Made by a program: the position numbers and the translations under genes. From contig NZ_BPFZ01000013.1 of the NCBI RefSeq assembly GCF_030158815.1, forward strand, positions 1 to 64,000: a stretch of 64,000 nucleotides of DNA, read 5' to 3'. Below are positions 15,959 to 25,011 of this stretch, in pieces; position 1 is the first letter of the stretch; each line of letters begins with the position of its first letter. The notes beneath the pieces are model-generated. The model was given only the letters and a program-made list of their open reading frames with translations. It had not been told where the DNA came from and ran no database searches. Source of the stretch: Candidatus Phycosocius spiralis (GTDB lineage: Bacteria; Pseudomonadota; Alphaproteobacteria; Caulobacterales; Aquidulcibacteraceae).

Positions 15959-18160
15959 TCATGCTTTGCCGACGCACCATAGCGCGAAAGCGTGGCTATC
16001 GGCCACTTCTTTAAGGCGATCAAATCGACCTGAAGCTCCACCATGACCAGCCGACATGTTAACATTGAGTAAAAAAGGTCCCGCATCTGGGCTGAATTCG
16101 CGCAATTTAGCTACCCATTTGGTGGGCTCCCAATAGGTGACCTGGCTGTCTGATAGGGCGGTTTGGGCAAAGAGTGGTGGGTAAGGTTTTTTACCAACTT
16201 GGTCGTAAGGACTATAGGCCATCATATAATCATAGGCCGCTTTGGAAGTAATCGGATTGCCCCATTCAGTCCATTCGGGTGGCGTCAGGGGTAATTCACC
16301 ATCCGATATGGTGTTAATCACATCCACAAACGCCACGCCACCAATCACTCCGGCAAAAAGCTCTGGTCGTTGGTTCATCACCGCACCGACCAGAAGCCCA
16401 CCAGCCGAGCGCCCTTCGATCACGATTTTCTTGGGGTCAACAAATTTCTGTTCGGCCAAGGCTTCCGCCGCACGCGCAAAGTCTGAGAACGTGTTTTGCT
16501 TTTTCATAAGCTTGCCATCGAGATACCATTGATAGCCACGGTCCTGGCCACCTCGGATATGGGCAATGCAATAGACCATACCCCGATCGACGAGAGGTAA
16601 GCGATTGGTGGAAAAACTTGCGGGCATCGAAATACCATAGGAGCCATAACCATAAAGCAAACATGGCGCGGATCCATCAATCGGGGTGTCCTTATGGTAT
16701 AAAATAGTTAGTGGAATCGACGCGCCATCACGGGCCATCGCTGTTGTGCGGCGCACAACATAATTGTCCTTATCATGACCTGAAGGGATTTCTTGGGTCT
16801 TAAGTAGGACTTTGACCTTGGTATTAAGATCATAATCCCACGTCTCGGTTGGTGTTGAGGGTGAGTTATAGGTAAAGCGCAATTTTGTTGTATGCCATTC
16901 AAATCCCCGCAAGACTGAAAGATCATAAGCCTCTTCTTGAAATTCGATTTGATACTCTTGGTTCGTCACCATGTTGCGCACCGTCAGTCGGGGCAGCGCA
17001 TCAATGGCTTCTTCGCGGACCATATGGCCACTGTAGAGGTTGACATTTTCAATGAAGCGGCCCGCAACATGGGGGATAAAATCACGCCAGTTTTTGGCAT
17101 CGGTTGCGCCAATTGGGGTTTTGGCCACCTTAAAATCAACCGCGCCATCCGCATTGGTGCGAATATAAAAATGCTTGCCATGATGATCAGGGGAATATTC
17201 CACGCCTTTGCGATAAGGGGTAAATGGCTTAGGACTTGCCGTGGGTGTGGTGAGTGACAAGATCAATACGTCTGAGCTTTCACTCTCGGAGCGATAAATG
17301 ATCAAATACTCAGCCGAGGATGTCTTTCCAATGCCCATTTGAAACGCTGGGTCTTTTTCTTCAAAGATCATCACATCTCGCTTAGGATCATCACCAACGA
17401 CATGGCGCATGACTTTGGTTGCCCGAAAATTATCATCTAAAAGCGTATAAAAACAGGTCTTTCCATCTTTGGCCCAGACAAGCCCAGCAGACGCACCCTC
17501 TATTTTATAGGGTAAGTCGACGCCAGTTTCCGTTACGCGAAAGCGCAATGTTACCTTATTGCCGCCCTCATAATCGACAAAATAGGCGAGAAGGTCATGG
17601 TTTGGACTTTGCTCCCAATCTTGCAGGCGCCAGAATTTTTCCCCTTGTGATTCCTTATCCCCGTCGATCAGGATGTTGTCTTTCCCAGTTGGCTCACCGC
17701 TTATAGGATCAACGGCTTTGCGGTATACGATAGGATATTGGCCGCCTGTACGAAAGCGGGTAGCATAGGCCCAAGCGCCATCGCGCGCTGGAATACTTGA
17801 ATCATCCTGTTTGATCTTGGCCTTTAATTCTTCAAAGAGATCGGCGCGTAACTTAGCTGTGGGCTCCAAAAGAACGGCGTTTGTATAGGCATTTTCAGCC
17901 TCTAAATGGCTACGAATTTCCGCGCTAATTTTAGAGGGATCGTCAATCACCTCTTGCCAATTAGGATCACGCAACCAATGGTAATAATCCGTACGGGTAT
18001 GGCCATGCTGGGTGATTTCATGGGCAATTTTTTTAGCAATTGGGCCTTGTGGTGCGCCGCGACGTGGGTTCATCGTTTGAGCCTTTACGGGTAAAGCAGA
18101 AAGGGCGGTCATGGCTGCACCTGCAAGCAGAATGTTACGCCGGTCAATTGATTGTCGCAT
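15959..18160 (-). CDS. S9 family oligopeptidase B-like peptidase, Tat-exported
   Basis: About 733 residues. The N-terminus has a twin-arginine type signal (D-R-R-N-I-L-L-A-G-A-A, hydrophobic core, V-K-A-Q cleavage) so export is likely. A seven-bladed propeller domain occupies about residues 40-450. The C-terminal alpha/beta hydrolase domain has L-L-Y-G-Y-G-S-Y-G, the nucleophile elbow E-G-R-S-A-G-G-L-L and a late G-H-G-G histidine motif. These are hallmarks of protease II (oligopeptidase B), which cleaves short peptides after Arg/Lys. E. coli PtrB is cytoplasmic; the Tat-exported form is common in this clade. It is divergent from oxyR. Confidence 0.9.
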   Translation of the reverse strand: MRQSIDRRNILLAGAAMTALSALPVKAQTMNPRRGAPQGPIAKKIAHEITQHGHTRTDYYHWLRDPNWQEVIDDPSKISAEIRSHLEAENAYTNAVLLEPTAKLRADLFEELKAKIKQDDSSIPARDGAWAYATRFRTGGQYPIVYRKAVDPISGEPTGKDNILIDGDKESQGEKFWRLQDWEQSPNHDLLAYFVDYEGGNKVTLRFRVTETGVDLPYKIEGASAGLVWAKDGKTCFYTLLDDNFRATKVMRHVVGDDPKRDVMIFEEKDPAFQMGIGKTSSAEYLIIYRSESESSDVLILSLTTPTASPKPFTPYRKGVEYSPDHHGKHFYIRTNADGAVDFKVAKTPIGATDAKNWRDFIPHVAGRFIENVNLYSGHMVREEAIDALPRLTVRNMVTNQEYQIEFQEEAYDLSVLRGFEWHTTKLRFTYNSPSTPTETWDYDLNTKVKVLLKTQEIPSGHDKDNYVVRRTTAMARDGASIPLTILYHKDTPIDGSAPCLLYGYGSYGISMPASFSTNRLPLVDRGMVYCIAHIRGGQDRGYQWYLDGKLMKKQNTFSDFARAAEALAEQKFVDPKKIVIEGRSAGGLLVGAVMNQRPELFAGVIGGVAFVDVINTISDGELPLTPPEWTEWGNPITSKAAYDYMMAYSPYDQVGKKPYPPLFAQTALSDSQVTYWEPTKWVAKLREFSPDAGPFLLNVNMSAGHGGASGRFDRLKEVADSHAFALWCVGKA

Positions 18161-18311
18161 GATTTTCCCCATTATTATGTTATGAGAGGGCGAATTGGCC
18201 CCTGTTCATTCCTTTTGTCTGGCCACCCAGAATGTCTTCTTGTCTAGCTGCATGTCTATCCATGATCTTCGATGCGTGATTGGGGGAAGGACGTCAAGTT
18301 GCAACTTTGTC

Positions 18312-18335
18312 ATGATGTAGAGCCTGTTACATCAT
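18312..18335. promoter_or_regulatory. Perfect 8-8-8 inverted repeat in the opdB-like/oxyR intergenic region
   Basis: Arms ATGATGTA and TACATCAT are perfectly complementary around an 8-bp centre. It lies 88 bp before oxyR and about 150 bp before the divergent peptidase gene. It does not match the classical OxyR site spacing (ATAG-N7-CTAT), but LysR-type regulators often bind dyads in their own divergent promoter. No ORF covers it. Confidence 0.5.
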
Positions 18336-18423
18336 TTCAAAAACCTAGCCCCATCTTGGTAGGTCAAGGATCAAGCGCAAACACCATGATGACAGCCTTG
18401 CTGATTGGGTGATATCTTTATGA

Positions 18424-19308
18424 ATGCCTCAACCTACGCTGCGCCAATTATCGTTTTTGATCGCAATAGCCGATCATGGATCTTATGTGACCGCCGCACA
18501 GCATGCCCTGGTTACCCAGCCTTCGCTATCTGCTGCTATCAAGCAATTAGAGGCGATTTTGGGTGTAATCCTGATTGAGCGTGGACGTGGCGGGGCTACT
18601 TTAACACCAGCTGGGGAGATCGCAGCGGCGCGCGCGCGCGCTATTTTGTCTTCTGTAGACGATTTAGGCGAGGCCATTCGCGGCACATCAGAACCCTTAA
18701 CCGGGCCTTTTCGTTTAGGTGTAATCCCAACCATAGCGCCCTTTTTATTGCCCAAAGTTCTGCCACCAATCAAAATGGCCTATCCTGAGCTCAAGCTTTA
18801 TTTACGCGAAGATTTAACCAGCCGTTTGGTTGATGGCCTGCGGGCCCATACTTTGGATGCTGCTTTGATCGCTTTACCCTATGAAGCTTCAAGCATCACC
18901 ACCATGGCTTTATTGGAGGATGAATTTTTGTTCGTCGGTCCCCATGATCATCCACTTTCTAGCAAAGCACAGCTCACAATCAGTGACTTAGAGGGAGAGC
19001 AGGTATTATTGTTAGAAGATGGGCATTGCCTGCGCGATCATGCCATTGGGGTGTGCGGGGCGATTCGGCCGGGGCTGGCGGAAGTGCGCGCAACCTCTTT
19101 GTTTACTTTGGTGCATATGGCAGCTGGGGGCTTGGGTATATCCTTACTTCCAAAACTTGCAGCCGATGCTGGTTTGGCTGTTGAAGGGCTAACCGTGAGG
19201 GCCTTTGATCCCCCTGTGATTGGCCGTCAAGTCGGCCTTGCTTGGCGACGCACCAGCGGGCGCGTGCATGAGATTAAGCTTTTGGCGAGGCTTTTGATGC
19301 CCTCATGA
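18424..19308 (+). CDS. oxyR: Hydrogen-peroxide-sensing LysR regulator OxyR
   Basis: 294 residues. The N-terminal winged HTH (Q-L-S-F-L-I-A-I-A-D-H-G-S, Q-P-S-L-S-A-A-I-K-Q-L-E) is followed by a periplasmic-binding-like sensor domain. The redox pair is clear: E-D-G-H-C-L-R-D-H-A-I-G-V-C with Cys202 and Cys211, nine apart, as C199/C208 of E. coli OxyR. It senses H2O2 by disulfide formation and controls catalase and related genes. No catalase or ahp gene is adjacent. The 3' end overlaps the sterol-desaturase-family gene (ATGA), suggesting co-transcription. Confidence 0.94.
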   Translation: MPQPTLRQLSFLIAIADHGSYVTAAQHALVTQPSLSAAIKQLEAILGVILIERGRGGATLTPAGEIAAARARAILSSVDDLGEAIRGTSEPLTGPFRLGVIPTIAPFLLPKVLPPIKMAYPELKLYLREDLTSRLVDGLRAHTLDAALIALPYEASSITTMALLEDEFLFVGPHDHPLSSKAQLTISDLEGEQVLLLEDGHCLRDHAIGVCGAIRPGLAEVRATSLFTLVHMAAGGLGISLLPKLAADAGLAVEGLTVRAFDPPVIGRQVGLAWRRTSGRVHEIKLLARLLMPS

Positions 19309-20099
19309 CAGACGCCACCTTCCGACTATGCTTCACCTTTGGCTTTTGGATGTTATTGTTTGGTCTAGAGTGGCTTCGTCCGGCCCGTCAATCACATTTA
19401 ACATCCCTACGTATGGTACGCCATTTCAGCTTAGGACTAAGCGGTGCTTTACTATGCCGTTTGGTGCTGGTAGGGGGGTTGACCAGCGTCGCAGCTTGGG
19501 CAGAATCGGCTGAGATTGGCATATTCAACACGGTTGGTCTATATTCAAGCGGTGGGCTTACCGGGCTGGCGGTCTTGATCATTTGCTTTTTGCTGTTGGA
19601 TTTTTCGGTCTGGGCACAGCATGTGCTGACCCATAAACTGCCATTTCTTTGGCGCTTCCATCGGGTACATCATAGTGATATTGCGATGGATGTCACCACC
19701 GCATTGCGGTTTCATCCAGGTGAAATTCTGTTTTCCTTAGCCTATAAGTCAGCCATCATCCTAGCCTTAGGGGCACCACCTATCGTGGCGCTTGCCTTTG
19801 AAGTGACTTTAGGGGCAGGCGCTTTATTCACGCACGCCAATGTCAAAATACCTACCAGACTGGACGATGTTTTGCGCTTACTGGTGGTGACACCAGCCAT
19901 GCATTTAATTCACCATAGTCAAGACCCCCGCAATACGCATTCAAACTACGGCTTTAGTTTTTCAATCTGGGATCGTTTGTTTCGCACCTATCGCCCACCA
20001 CCAGACTCTTCAGCACCATTGGAATTGATCGGACTGGAACATTGGCGGGAGGCACCAGACCAATCCCTGCGTGCGCTTTTGGTCAACCCTCTGCAATGA
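19305..20099 (+). CDS. Sterol desaturase/fatty acid hydroxylase family membrane protein
   Basis: 264 residues with about four membrane helices and the histidine clusters of the di-iron membrane hydroxylases: H-V-L-T-H, H-R-V-H-H-S and H-L-I-H-H-S-Q with a later T-H-S-N-Y-G. Members hydroxylate or desaturate lipids, sterols or carotenoids using O2. The substrate cannot be deduced. The overlap with oxyR (ATGA) hints at peroxide-linked expression, although this is inference. Confidence 0.88.
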   Translation: MTDATFRLCFTFGFWMLLFGLEWLRPARQSHLTSLRMVRHFSLGLSGALLCRLVLVGGLTSVAAWAESAEIGIFNTVGLYSSGGLTGLAVLIICFLLLDFSVWAQHVLTHKLPFLWRFHRVHHSDIAMDVTTALRFHPGEILFSLAYKSAIILALGAPPIVALAFEVTLGAGALFTHANVKIPTRLDDVLRLLVVTPAMHLIHHSQDPRNTHSNYGFSFSIWDRLFRTYRPPPDSSAPLELIGLEHWREAPDQSLRALLVNPLQ

Positions 20100-20107
20100 G
20101 GCGGGTA

Positions 20108-21022
20108 TCAGGTAGGCCATTTAGCCGCTGTCAGATCAGGGTTTGCCCAGCCGCGCCGGGCGCAGGCGGCTAACACTGTGTTGTGTAACAGGCAGGCAAT
20201 CGTCATTGGGCCAACGCCACCGGGAACTGGGGTGATAGCGCCAGCCACCTCCAACGCTTCTTCGTAGGCCACATCGCCAACAAGACGGGCAGCACCTTGC
20301 CCTTTTCTTGGATCGGCGACTTTGTTGATCCCAACATCGATGACGGTCGCCCCGGGCTTTATCCAACTGGCCTTAACCATTTCAGGGCAACCAACGGCAG
20401 GCACCAATATGTCAGCACTTTTACATACATCTGCCAAGTTCTTGGTGCGCGAATGGGCGAGCGTAACCGTACAATCTTGTGCAAGAAACAAAAGACCCGC
20501 GGGCTTGCCGACCAAGATTGAACGACCAATCACCACAACATGGCTACCGCTTAAGTCACCCAAACTATGTTTGGCCAAGATAACACACCCGGTTGGCGTA
20601 CAAGGGCGTAATCCGGGGCGGCCAAGCAATAAACGCCCAGCCGACACTTCGGTTAGGCCATCCACATCTTTAGCAGGGTCAATGCAGGCAATGACAGCAT
20701 CGCTATTAAGCCCCGCTGGCAAAGGCAATTGCACCAATATGCCGTCAACGTCTGGATCGCGCGACAGCGCCTTAACCTGATCCTCCAGTGCCGATTGAGA
20801 GATCGTAGCGGGTAGTTTAATCTCAATTGAGCGCATACCAACTGCCAGAGTGCGGCGCGTCTTATTGCGCACATAGACTTGGCTGGCGGGATCCTCTCCC
20901 ACTAAAACAACATATAAACAAGGGGCGACATCATAGGCCTTGACCAAGTTTGCCACAGCATGCTCGAGGGTTTGTTCTAAGGCCGCACTCATTGCCTTTC
21001 CGTCAATCATTCGCGCAACCAT
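20108..21022 (-). CDS. folD: Methylenetetrahydrofolate dehydrogenase/cyclohydrolase
   Basis: 304 residues, bifunctional one-carbon enzyme using NADP+. Tyr50 and Lys54 (Q-V-Y-V-R-N-K) occupy the catalytic positions known from E. coli FolD. Further signatures are [17 protein letters not shown], the nucleotide-binding [12 protein letters not shown] and [11 protein letters not shown] 21022 or the internal Met5 could initiate. Its 3' end nearly abuts the convergent desaturase gene. The next gene upstream on the same strand is yggT. Confidence 0.97.
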   Translation of the reverse strand: MVARMIDGKAMSAALEQTLEHAVANLVKAYDVAPCLYVVLVGEDPASQVYVRNKTRRTLAVGMRSIEIKLPATISQSALEDQVKALSRDPDVDGILVQLPLPAGLNSDAVIACIDPAKDVDGLTEVSAGRLLLGRPGLRPCTPTGCVILAKHSLGDLSGSHVVVIGRSILVGKPAGLLFLAQDCTVTLAHSRTKNLADVCKSADILVPAVGCPEMVKASWIKPGATVIDVGINKVADPRKGQGAARLVGDVAYEEALEVAGAITPVPGGVGPMTIACLLHNTVLAACARRGWANPDLTAAKWPT

Positions 21023-21094
21023 ATGTGAACCTTATGCGAAATGGATATTCATGGCGGGCCAATCAGCGCGCTGAAAAGCCGTGCTAATGCCAGA

Positions 21095-21382
21095 TCAAAA
21101 TGGTATGAGAGGGACCGCGAAATTTTGCACCATTTGAATGCCCAAAATCAACACCACAGGCGATAAATCCACGCCTCCTAAATTGGGCAAAATCTTACGT
21201 ATGGGATTAAGCAAGGGGGTCGTTAAGCGATCACAGGTATCATAAATGGTTGCGACTAGACGATTACGTAAATTGATAACATCAAATGCGACCAGCCAGC
21301 TAAATACAGCACTTGCGATCACAATCCAGAGGTACAGACTTAGAACGGTGCTGAAAAGCCATTCAACTGGACCAATTGTCAT
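21095..21382 (-). CDS. YggT family membrane protein
   Basis: 95 residues with two hydrophobic helices and the family signatures L-N-P-I-R-K-I-L-P-N and D-L-S-P-V-V-L-I-L. YggT proteins are small inner-membrane proteins, implicated in osmotic tolerance and, in Gram-positives and plants, in division or thylakoid functions; the molecular role is not settled. It is transcribed in the same direction as folD, separated by 72 bp. Confidence 0.92.
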   Translation of the reverse strand: MTIGPVEWLFSTVLSLYLWIVIASAVFSWLVAFDVINLRNRLVATIYDTCDRLTTPLLNPIRKILPNLGGVDLSPVVLILGIQMVQNFAVPLIPF

Positions 21383-21476
21383 ATGTGCTATCCTTCATAC
21401 GGCCTTGATGGCACGTCCTGAAGCGAAGGTGGGGGAAACGCCGGGTCGGTTCAAGGGGCGCGCTGTTGAAAATCAT

Positions 21477-21525
21477 GAAAACCGACCTCTCAACGATGAG
21501 AAGGTCAGGTAAGGTTTCGGTTTTC
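21477..21525. promoter_or_regulatory. 9-bp inverted repeat upstream of a small membrane-protein gene
   Basis: GAAAACCGA (21477-21485) and TCGGTTTTC (21517-21525) are perfect complements flanking a 31-bp interior that itself holds TCTCA-ACGA-TGAGA. It lies between divergent yggT and the 21630 gene. It could be a transcript hairpin or an operator; no match to a known site. Confidence 0.4.
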
Positions 21526-21629
21526 TTGACGGGTCAGGTAAAAATTGGTCAAAATATCGGCTTAGGGTTTAAACGATCAGCAATTGAATAGGCCTATGAA
21601 TTAATTTGATTTATGGGAAATCCTTGATC

Positions 21630-21947
21630 ATGTTGATCCAAAAAACGCGTCGTAAAAATCCCACCAAAATGCGCGCTGCCTCAATGCCCTCTCAGGGCAA
21701 TAATGCCGATGCAGGCCAGTCGAGTGAAACCATGCTGGTGACGGCACACAATGCCGAACTATTGGCCCAAGCCGAACCCTCTCCGGTACAGCGTATTCAA
21801 GATCGGCTGGAACAGGAATTTACGGCACAAGATCAACAGGGCGACTTGCCGTTGAAAGATCTTCGACCTTTAGGATTTGCGGCTGCGATCATCATTTCCT
21901 TGATTGCTTGGACCTTGATTGTGCAACTGGTTCGATGGATCATTTAA
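21630..21947 (+). CDS. Hypothetical protein with single C-terminal membrane anchor
   Basis: 105 residues from ATG 21630 (GGGAAA about 10 nt upstream; an in-frame TTG at 21606 exists). The N-terminus is basic and low-complexity (K-T-R-R-K-N-P). A short acidic amphipathic helix follows (Q-R-I-Q-D-R-L-E-Q-E-F), then one strong hydrophobic segment (A-A-A-I-I-I-S-L-I-A-W-T-L-I-V) ending in R-W-I-I. This suggests a tail-anchored inner-membrane protein with its bulk in the cytoplasm. I do not recognise the family. It converges on the MFS transporter gene. Confidence 0.6.
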   Translation: MLIQKTRRKNPTKMRAASMPSQGNNADAGQSSETMLVTAHNAELLAQAEPSPVQRIQDRLEQEFTAQDQQGDLPLKDLRPLGFAAAIIISLIAWTLIVQLVRWII

Positions 21948-21966
21948 TTCACTTTAGGGTCGAATT

Positions 21967-23310
21967 TCATAAAGGTTTGCCACTACCGGGGCCACGACGG
22001 ACGACCAATAAGGTAATCGCCAAAGCAATGGCCAAGAAGAAAGATGCCGCAAGAAAAGGTGCGCCTGGTAAATCAATGCCTAAATCTATGCCACCAGGCC
22101 ATTGCATACTGATACCCATCGCGAATAGGCTTGTGTAAAGATTTGGAGCAAAAATGCCCATCATCGCCATTAATGAGGCTAGGCCCCCTTGTAATTGACC
22201 TTGGGCATCCGCCGAAACCCGCTGCGTCATCAAGCTTTGGATAGAGGGATTGAACAAAGCCCACATGGTCATCACCGGCATGGAAGCCCAAAACAAAATT
22301 GGCGTGGGTGCTAAACCATAAAGCGCAAAACCAGTCATGCCAAAAAGCAGCGCGATCATTAAAGAGCGTCGCTCTCCCAAGCGTCCAACTACCCGTTGCA
22401 CAATGAATAATTGCGCTAAAATCATCAGGGTGGAAGATACAGCCATTGTTGCACCCGTCTCGATGGTGCTGAAATGGTAGCGATGCTCAGCATATAGCAC
22501 AAAGGCAGATGGGAACACGTTTTGTGCCAATGCAAATAAACCATAAACCGGAATGAGGGCATATAAATAAGGCTGCCCTTTGAAAACGGCCAAAGCGCCA
22601 ACTGGATTGGCTTTGCCCCAATTAAACACAGTTCGATTCTCAAGCTTGTGGGATTCAGGCAAAACAAAAAAGCCGTAAGCTGCGTTGATGAAGCATAAAA
22701 AGCCCGCCACTATCAGGGGAAGGCGCACATCAATGGCTCCCAACAGGCCGCCCATCGCTGGCCCAAAAGTAAAGCCCACACCAAAGGCCGCGCCTAACAT
22801 ACCAAACGCTTTCGCCCGCTCTGCCGGGAGTGTGACATCAGCAACATAAGCGTTGGCCGCTGAAATATTACCTGCCGTCGCCCCCGATATCACCCGCGCT
22901 GCCAAAAAGGCTAAAAAGGTTGGGGCCCAGGCGCTTGCGAAATACGATAGGCCCAGTCCAAGGCAGGAAACGAGAATGACGGGCCTGCGTCCAAATTGAT
23001 CCGACATAGCCCCTAAAACTGGCGACATAAAAAATTGTAATAAAGCCCATAAGGTCATCGATAAGCCAAAGGCGTGCGCCGCACTTGTCACATCGGTGAA
23101 ATAAGATTCAACCAGACGTGGCATGATGGGCACAATCATTCCTATGGCCAACATATCCAACACCACGGTGGCGATGATAAAAATCATGGCACCGGTTTTG
23201 GCGGGCGACACATCTGTGGCCGATTTTGCGATTTGGTCTGTCAAAATGGCCCCAACGCGCGTGCAAAAAGACGAATAGGCCACCCATACCCTGCGCTTTC
23301 GTCCCTGCAC
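21967..23310 (-). CDS. MFS transporter, TetA/TCR-like drug exporter family
   Basis: Up to 447 residues and 12 predicted membrane helices. Motif A between helices 2 and 3 reads G-A-M-S-D-Q-F-G-R-R-P-V. The first helix (D-M-L-A-I-G-M-I-V-P-I-M-P) and R-V-I-S-G-A-T-A-G-N-I are typical of the tetracycline-resistance branch of drug:H+ antiporters. Actual substrate unknown; chromosomal homologues are often annotated as Tet-like without conferring resistance. The start is uncertain: the frame opens with GTG 23310, and a TTG near 23244 is also reasonable. Divergent from the transglycosylase gene. Confidence 0.85.
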   Translation of the reverse strand: MQGRKRRVWVAYSSFCTRVGAILTDQIAKSATDVSPAKTGAMIFIIATVVLDMLAIGMIVPIMPRLVESYFTDVTSAAHAFGLSMTLWALLQFFMSPVLGAMSDQFGRRPVILVSCLGLGLSYFASAWAPTFLAFLAARVISGATAGNISAANAYVADVTLPAERAKAFGMLGAAFGVGFTFGPAMGGLLGAIDVRLPLIVAGFLCFINAAYGFFVLPESHKLENRTVFNWGKANPVGALAVFKGQPYLYALIPVYGLFALAQNVFPSAFVLYAEHRYHFSTIETGATMAVSSTLMILAQLFIVQRVVGRLGERRSLMIALLFGMTGFALYGLAPTPILFWASMPVMTMWALFNPSIQSLMTQRVSADAQGQLQGGLASLMAMMGIFAPNLYTSLFAMGISMQWPGGIDLGIDLPGAPFLAASFFLAIALAITLLVVRRGPGSGKPL

Positions 23311-23424
23311 AGCCCAAGGTGCAGGCCTAAGTATGTTTATTCAAGAGATTGCTCACAAGACCTCCACACAATTTCACCTTTGTGTTCATTGCCCAGCCTG
23401 CCACATCATTCTAAACTCACTTCT

Positions 23425-24798
23425 ATGGTCGCACGATCCCTTTGCCTCGCAGCTATGGCTGTTGTAACTGCCAGCCTTGCTGGTGCCCAAGTACCCTTAT
23501 CTTATGTGCCCCCAGCGTTTTTGACTTCGGGCACGCCTGAGTTTGATGCGTGGCGCACAGCCTTTGCATCCAAAGCGGTTTTGGTCGGAAACAAGGCACC
23601 CACTATCGTTGAAGCGACTTTGGCCAATATCAGCCCAAATCCTGATGTGAAAAGACTTAATGAAAGCCAGCCAGAATTTGTTCGTCCGATCTGGTCCTAT
23701 ATGACCAGTGCTGTGTCGCTAAGCCGGATTGAAGTCGGTCGGATTGAATTTGAAAAACGTAAAGAAGCCTTGAAGATAAGCACAGCGCAATCGGGAGTTC
23801 CATTGGAATTTGCGATTGCGATTTGGGGTGTTGAAAGTAGCTATGGGGCTAATAAGGGCGATTTGGATGTGGTGCGTTCACTGGCAACCCTAGCTTATAC
23901 CGGCAGACGCACGGGCTTGGGCGAAGCCGAACTCTTAGCGGTATTTGATATTTTAGCGCGGGGTGAAGCAACCCGTGCCGACTTGGTGGGTTCTTGGGCC
24001 GGGGCCATGGGGCACACCCAATTTATGCCAAGCTCATTCTTAGATCGCGCGGTCGATGGCGATGGCGATGGTAAGCGCGATATCTGGTCCAATCCCATTG
24101 ATGCCTTGGCGTCAACGCAAAACTATCTTACCCGCGCCGGGTGGCGAAGCGACGAAAAATGGGGCAGTGAGGTCACAGTGCCGCCGCAATTTGACTGGAA
24201 TTTGCTGGATGGGGTGATGCGACCTTTGTCCTTTTGGCGTGGTTTGGGAATTGAATTGGCCACGACGATATCCACGCCAAATGAAGCTGGCGGGGCTATA
24301 AGGGTACCTGAGTCTGATAACTGGCAGGTTAGACTTTTGGCACCCGCTGGCGTGCGCGGCGCGATTTTTTTGGTGGGTACGAATTATAATGCGATACGCG
24401 CATACAATGCAGCGGATGCTTATGCCTTATCGGTCGCATTATTGGGCGATCAAATTGCCGGGCGTGGCACCCTTCCAACCACTTGGCCACTCGATAATCC
24501 CCCACTTGGCCGAACTGGAACGACCGAGATTCAAACCCTTTTACTGGGCTCAGGCTTTGATGTTGGCATTGCCGATGGCCAGGCTGGCCCGCGTACCCGC
24601 GCGGCGTTGCAAGCCTATCAAAAGGCTAAGGGCTTAGCGCCAGACGGTTATGTTTCGGTACAAGCCCTTGAAATGGTTCGGGCCGAGGTAAACGCCAATA
24701 CCATAGGAAAAGCGGAACCAAGCAAGCTCAACCCGCCGCCACCTTCTGCAATGGATCCTAACTATAAAGGCCCACCGCCGGTTAAAGTGACGTGGTGA
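23425..24798 (+). CDS. MltB-type lytic murein transglycosylase with peptidoglycan-binding domain
   Basis: About 457 residues from ATG 23425, where a signal peptide begins (C-L-A-A-M-A-V-V-T-A-S-L-A-G-A-Q). The open frame extends upstream to 23074 but runs through the divergent MFS gene, so the earlier start is rejected. The catalytic region reads I-W-G-V-E-S-S-Y-G (catalytic Glu), followed by G-A-M-G-H-T-Q-F-M-P-S-S-F. The C-terminus is a PG_binding_1 domain (T-E-I-Q-T-L-L-L-G-S-G-F-D-V-G, D-G-Q-A-G-P-R-T-R-A-A-L). It cleaves glycan strands to 1,6-anhydroMurNAc in the periplasm. Confidence 0.93.
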   Translation: MVARSLCLAAMAVVTASLAGAQVPLSYVPPAFLTSGTPEFDAWRTAFASKAVLVGNKAPTIVEATLANISPNPDVKRLNESQPEFVRPIWSYMTSAVSLSRIEVGRIEFEKRKEALKISTAQSGVPLEFAIAIWGVESSYGANKGDLDVVRSLATLAYTGRRTGLGEAELLAVFDILARGEATRADLVGSWAGAMGHTQFMPSSFLDRAVDGDGDGKRDIWSNPIDALASTQNYLTRAGWRSDEKWGSEVTVPPQFDWNLLDGVMRPLSFWRGLGIELATTISTPNEAGGAIRVPESDNWQVRLLAPAGVRGAIFLVGTNYNAIRAYNAADAYALSVALLGDQIAGRGTLPTTWPLDNPPLGRTGTTEIQTLLLGSGFDVGIADGQAGPRTRAALQAYQKAKGLAPDGYVSVQALEMVRAEVNANTIGKAEPSKLNPPPPSAMDPNYKGPPPVKVTW

Positions 24799-24919
24799 GG
24801 CCAAGATGGGTCTGTTTTTGAGAGGCGCTTCGCCATTAAGGTTCTAGACACGTTGTTGGTGCCCACTCTGGCACGAAACCGCGTATCGATGATGACCGGG
24901 CGTTTTGTCGCGTCAAAGC

Positions 24920-24953
24920 AAAATAAAAGCGGCGACACAGCTCCAGTGCCGCC
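24920..24953 (-). terminator. Intrinsic terminator of ahcY
   Basis: On the minus strand an 8-bp stem (GGCGGCAC/GTGTCGCC, one G-U pair) with a 7-nt loop is followed by GCTTTTATTTTG. It begins about 60 nt after the ahcY stop and is correctly oriented for that gene. A 98-codon minus-strand ORF spanning it is therefore probably a chance ORF. Confidence 0.75.
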
Positions 24954-25011
24954 GACCTGCAATTCCACGATGGTCCCTCGATCCGTGCCAAGCCAGTGGT
25001 TGGATATGGGA

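Noticed and set aside
23074-23424. Upstream extension of the transglycosylase reading frame
   Set aside because: It runs antisense through the 5' part of the MFS gene, while a proper signal peptide starts at 23425.
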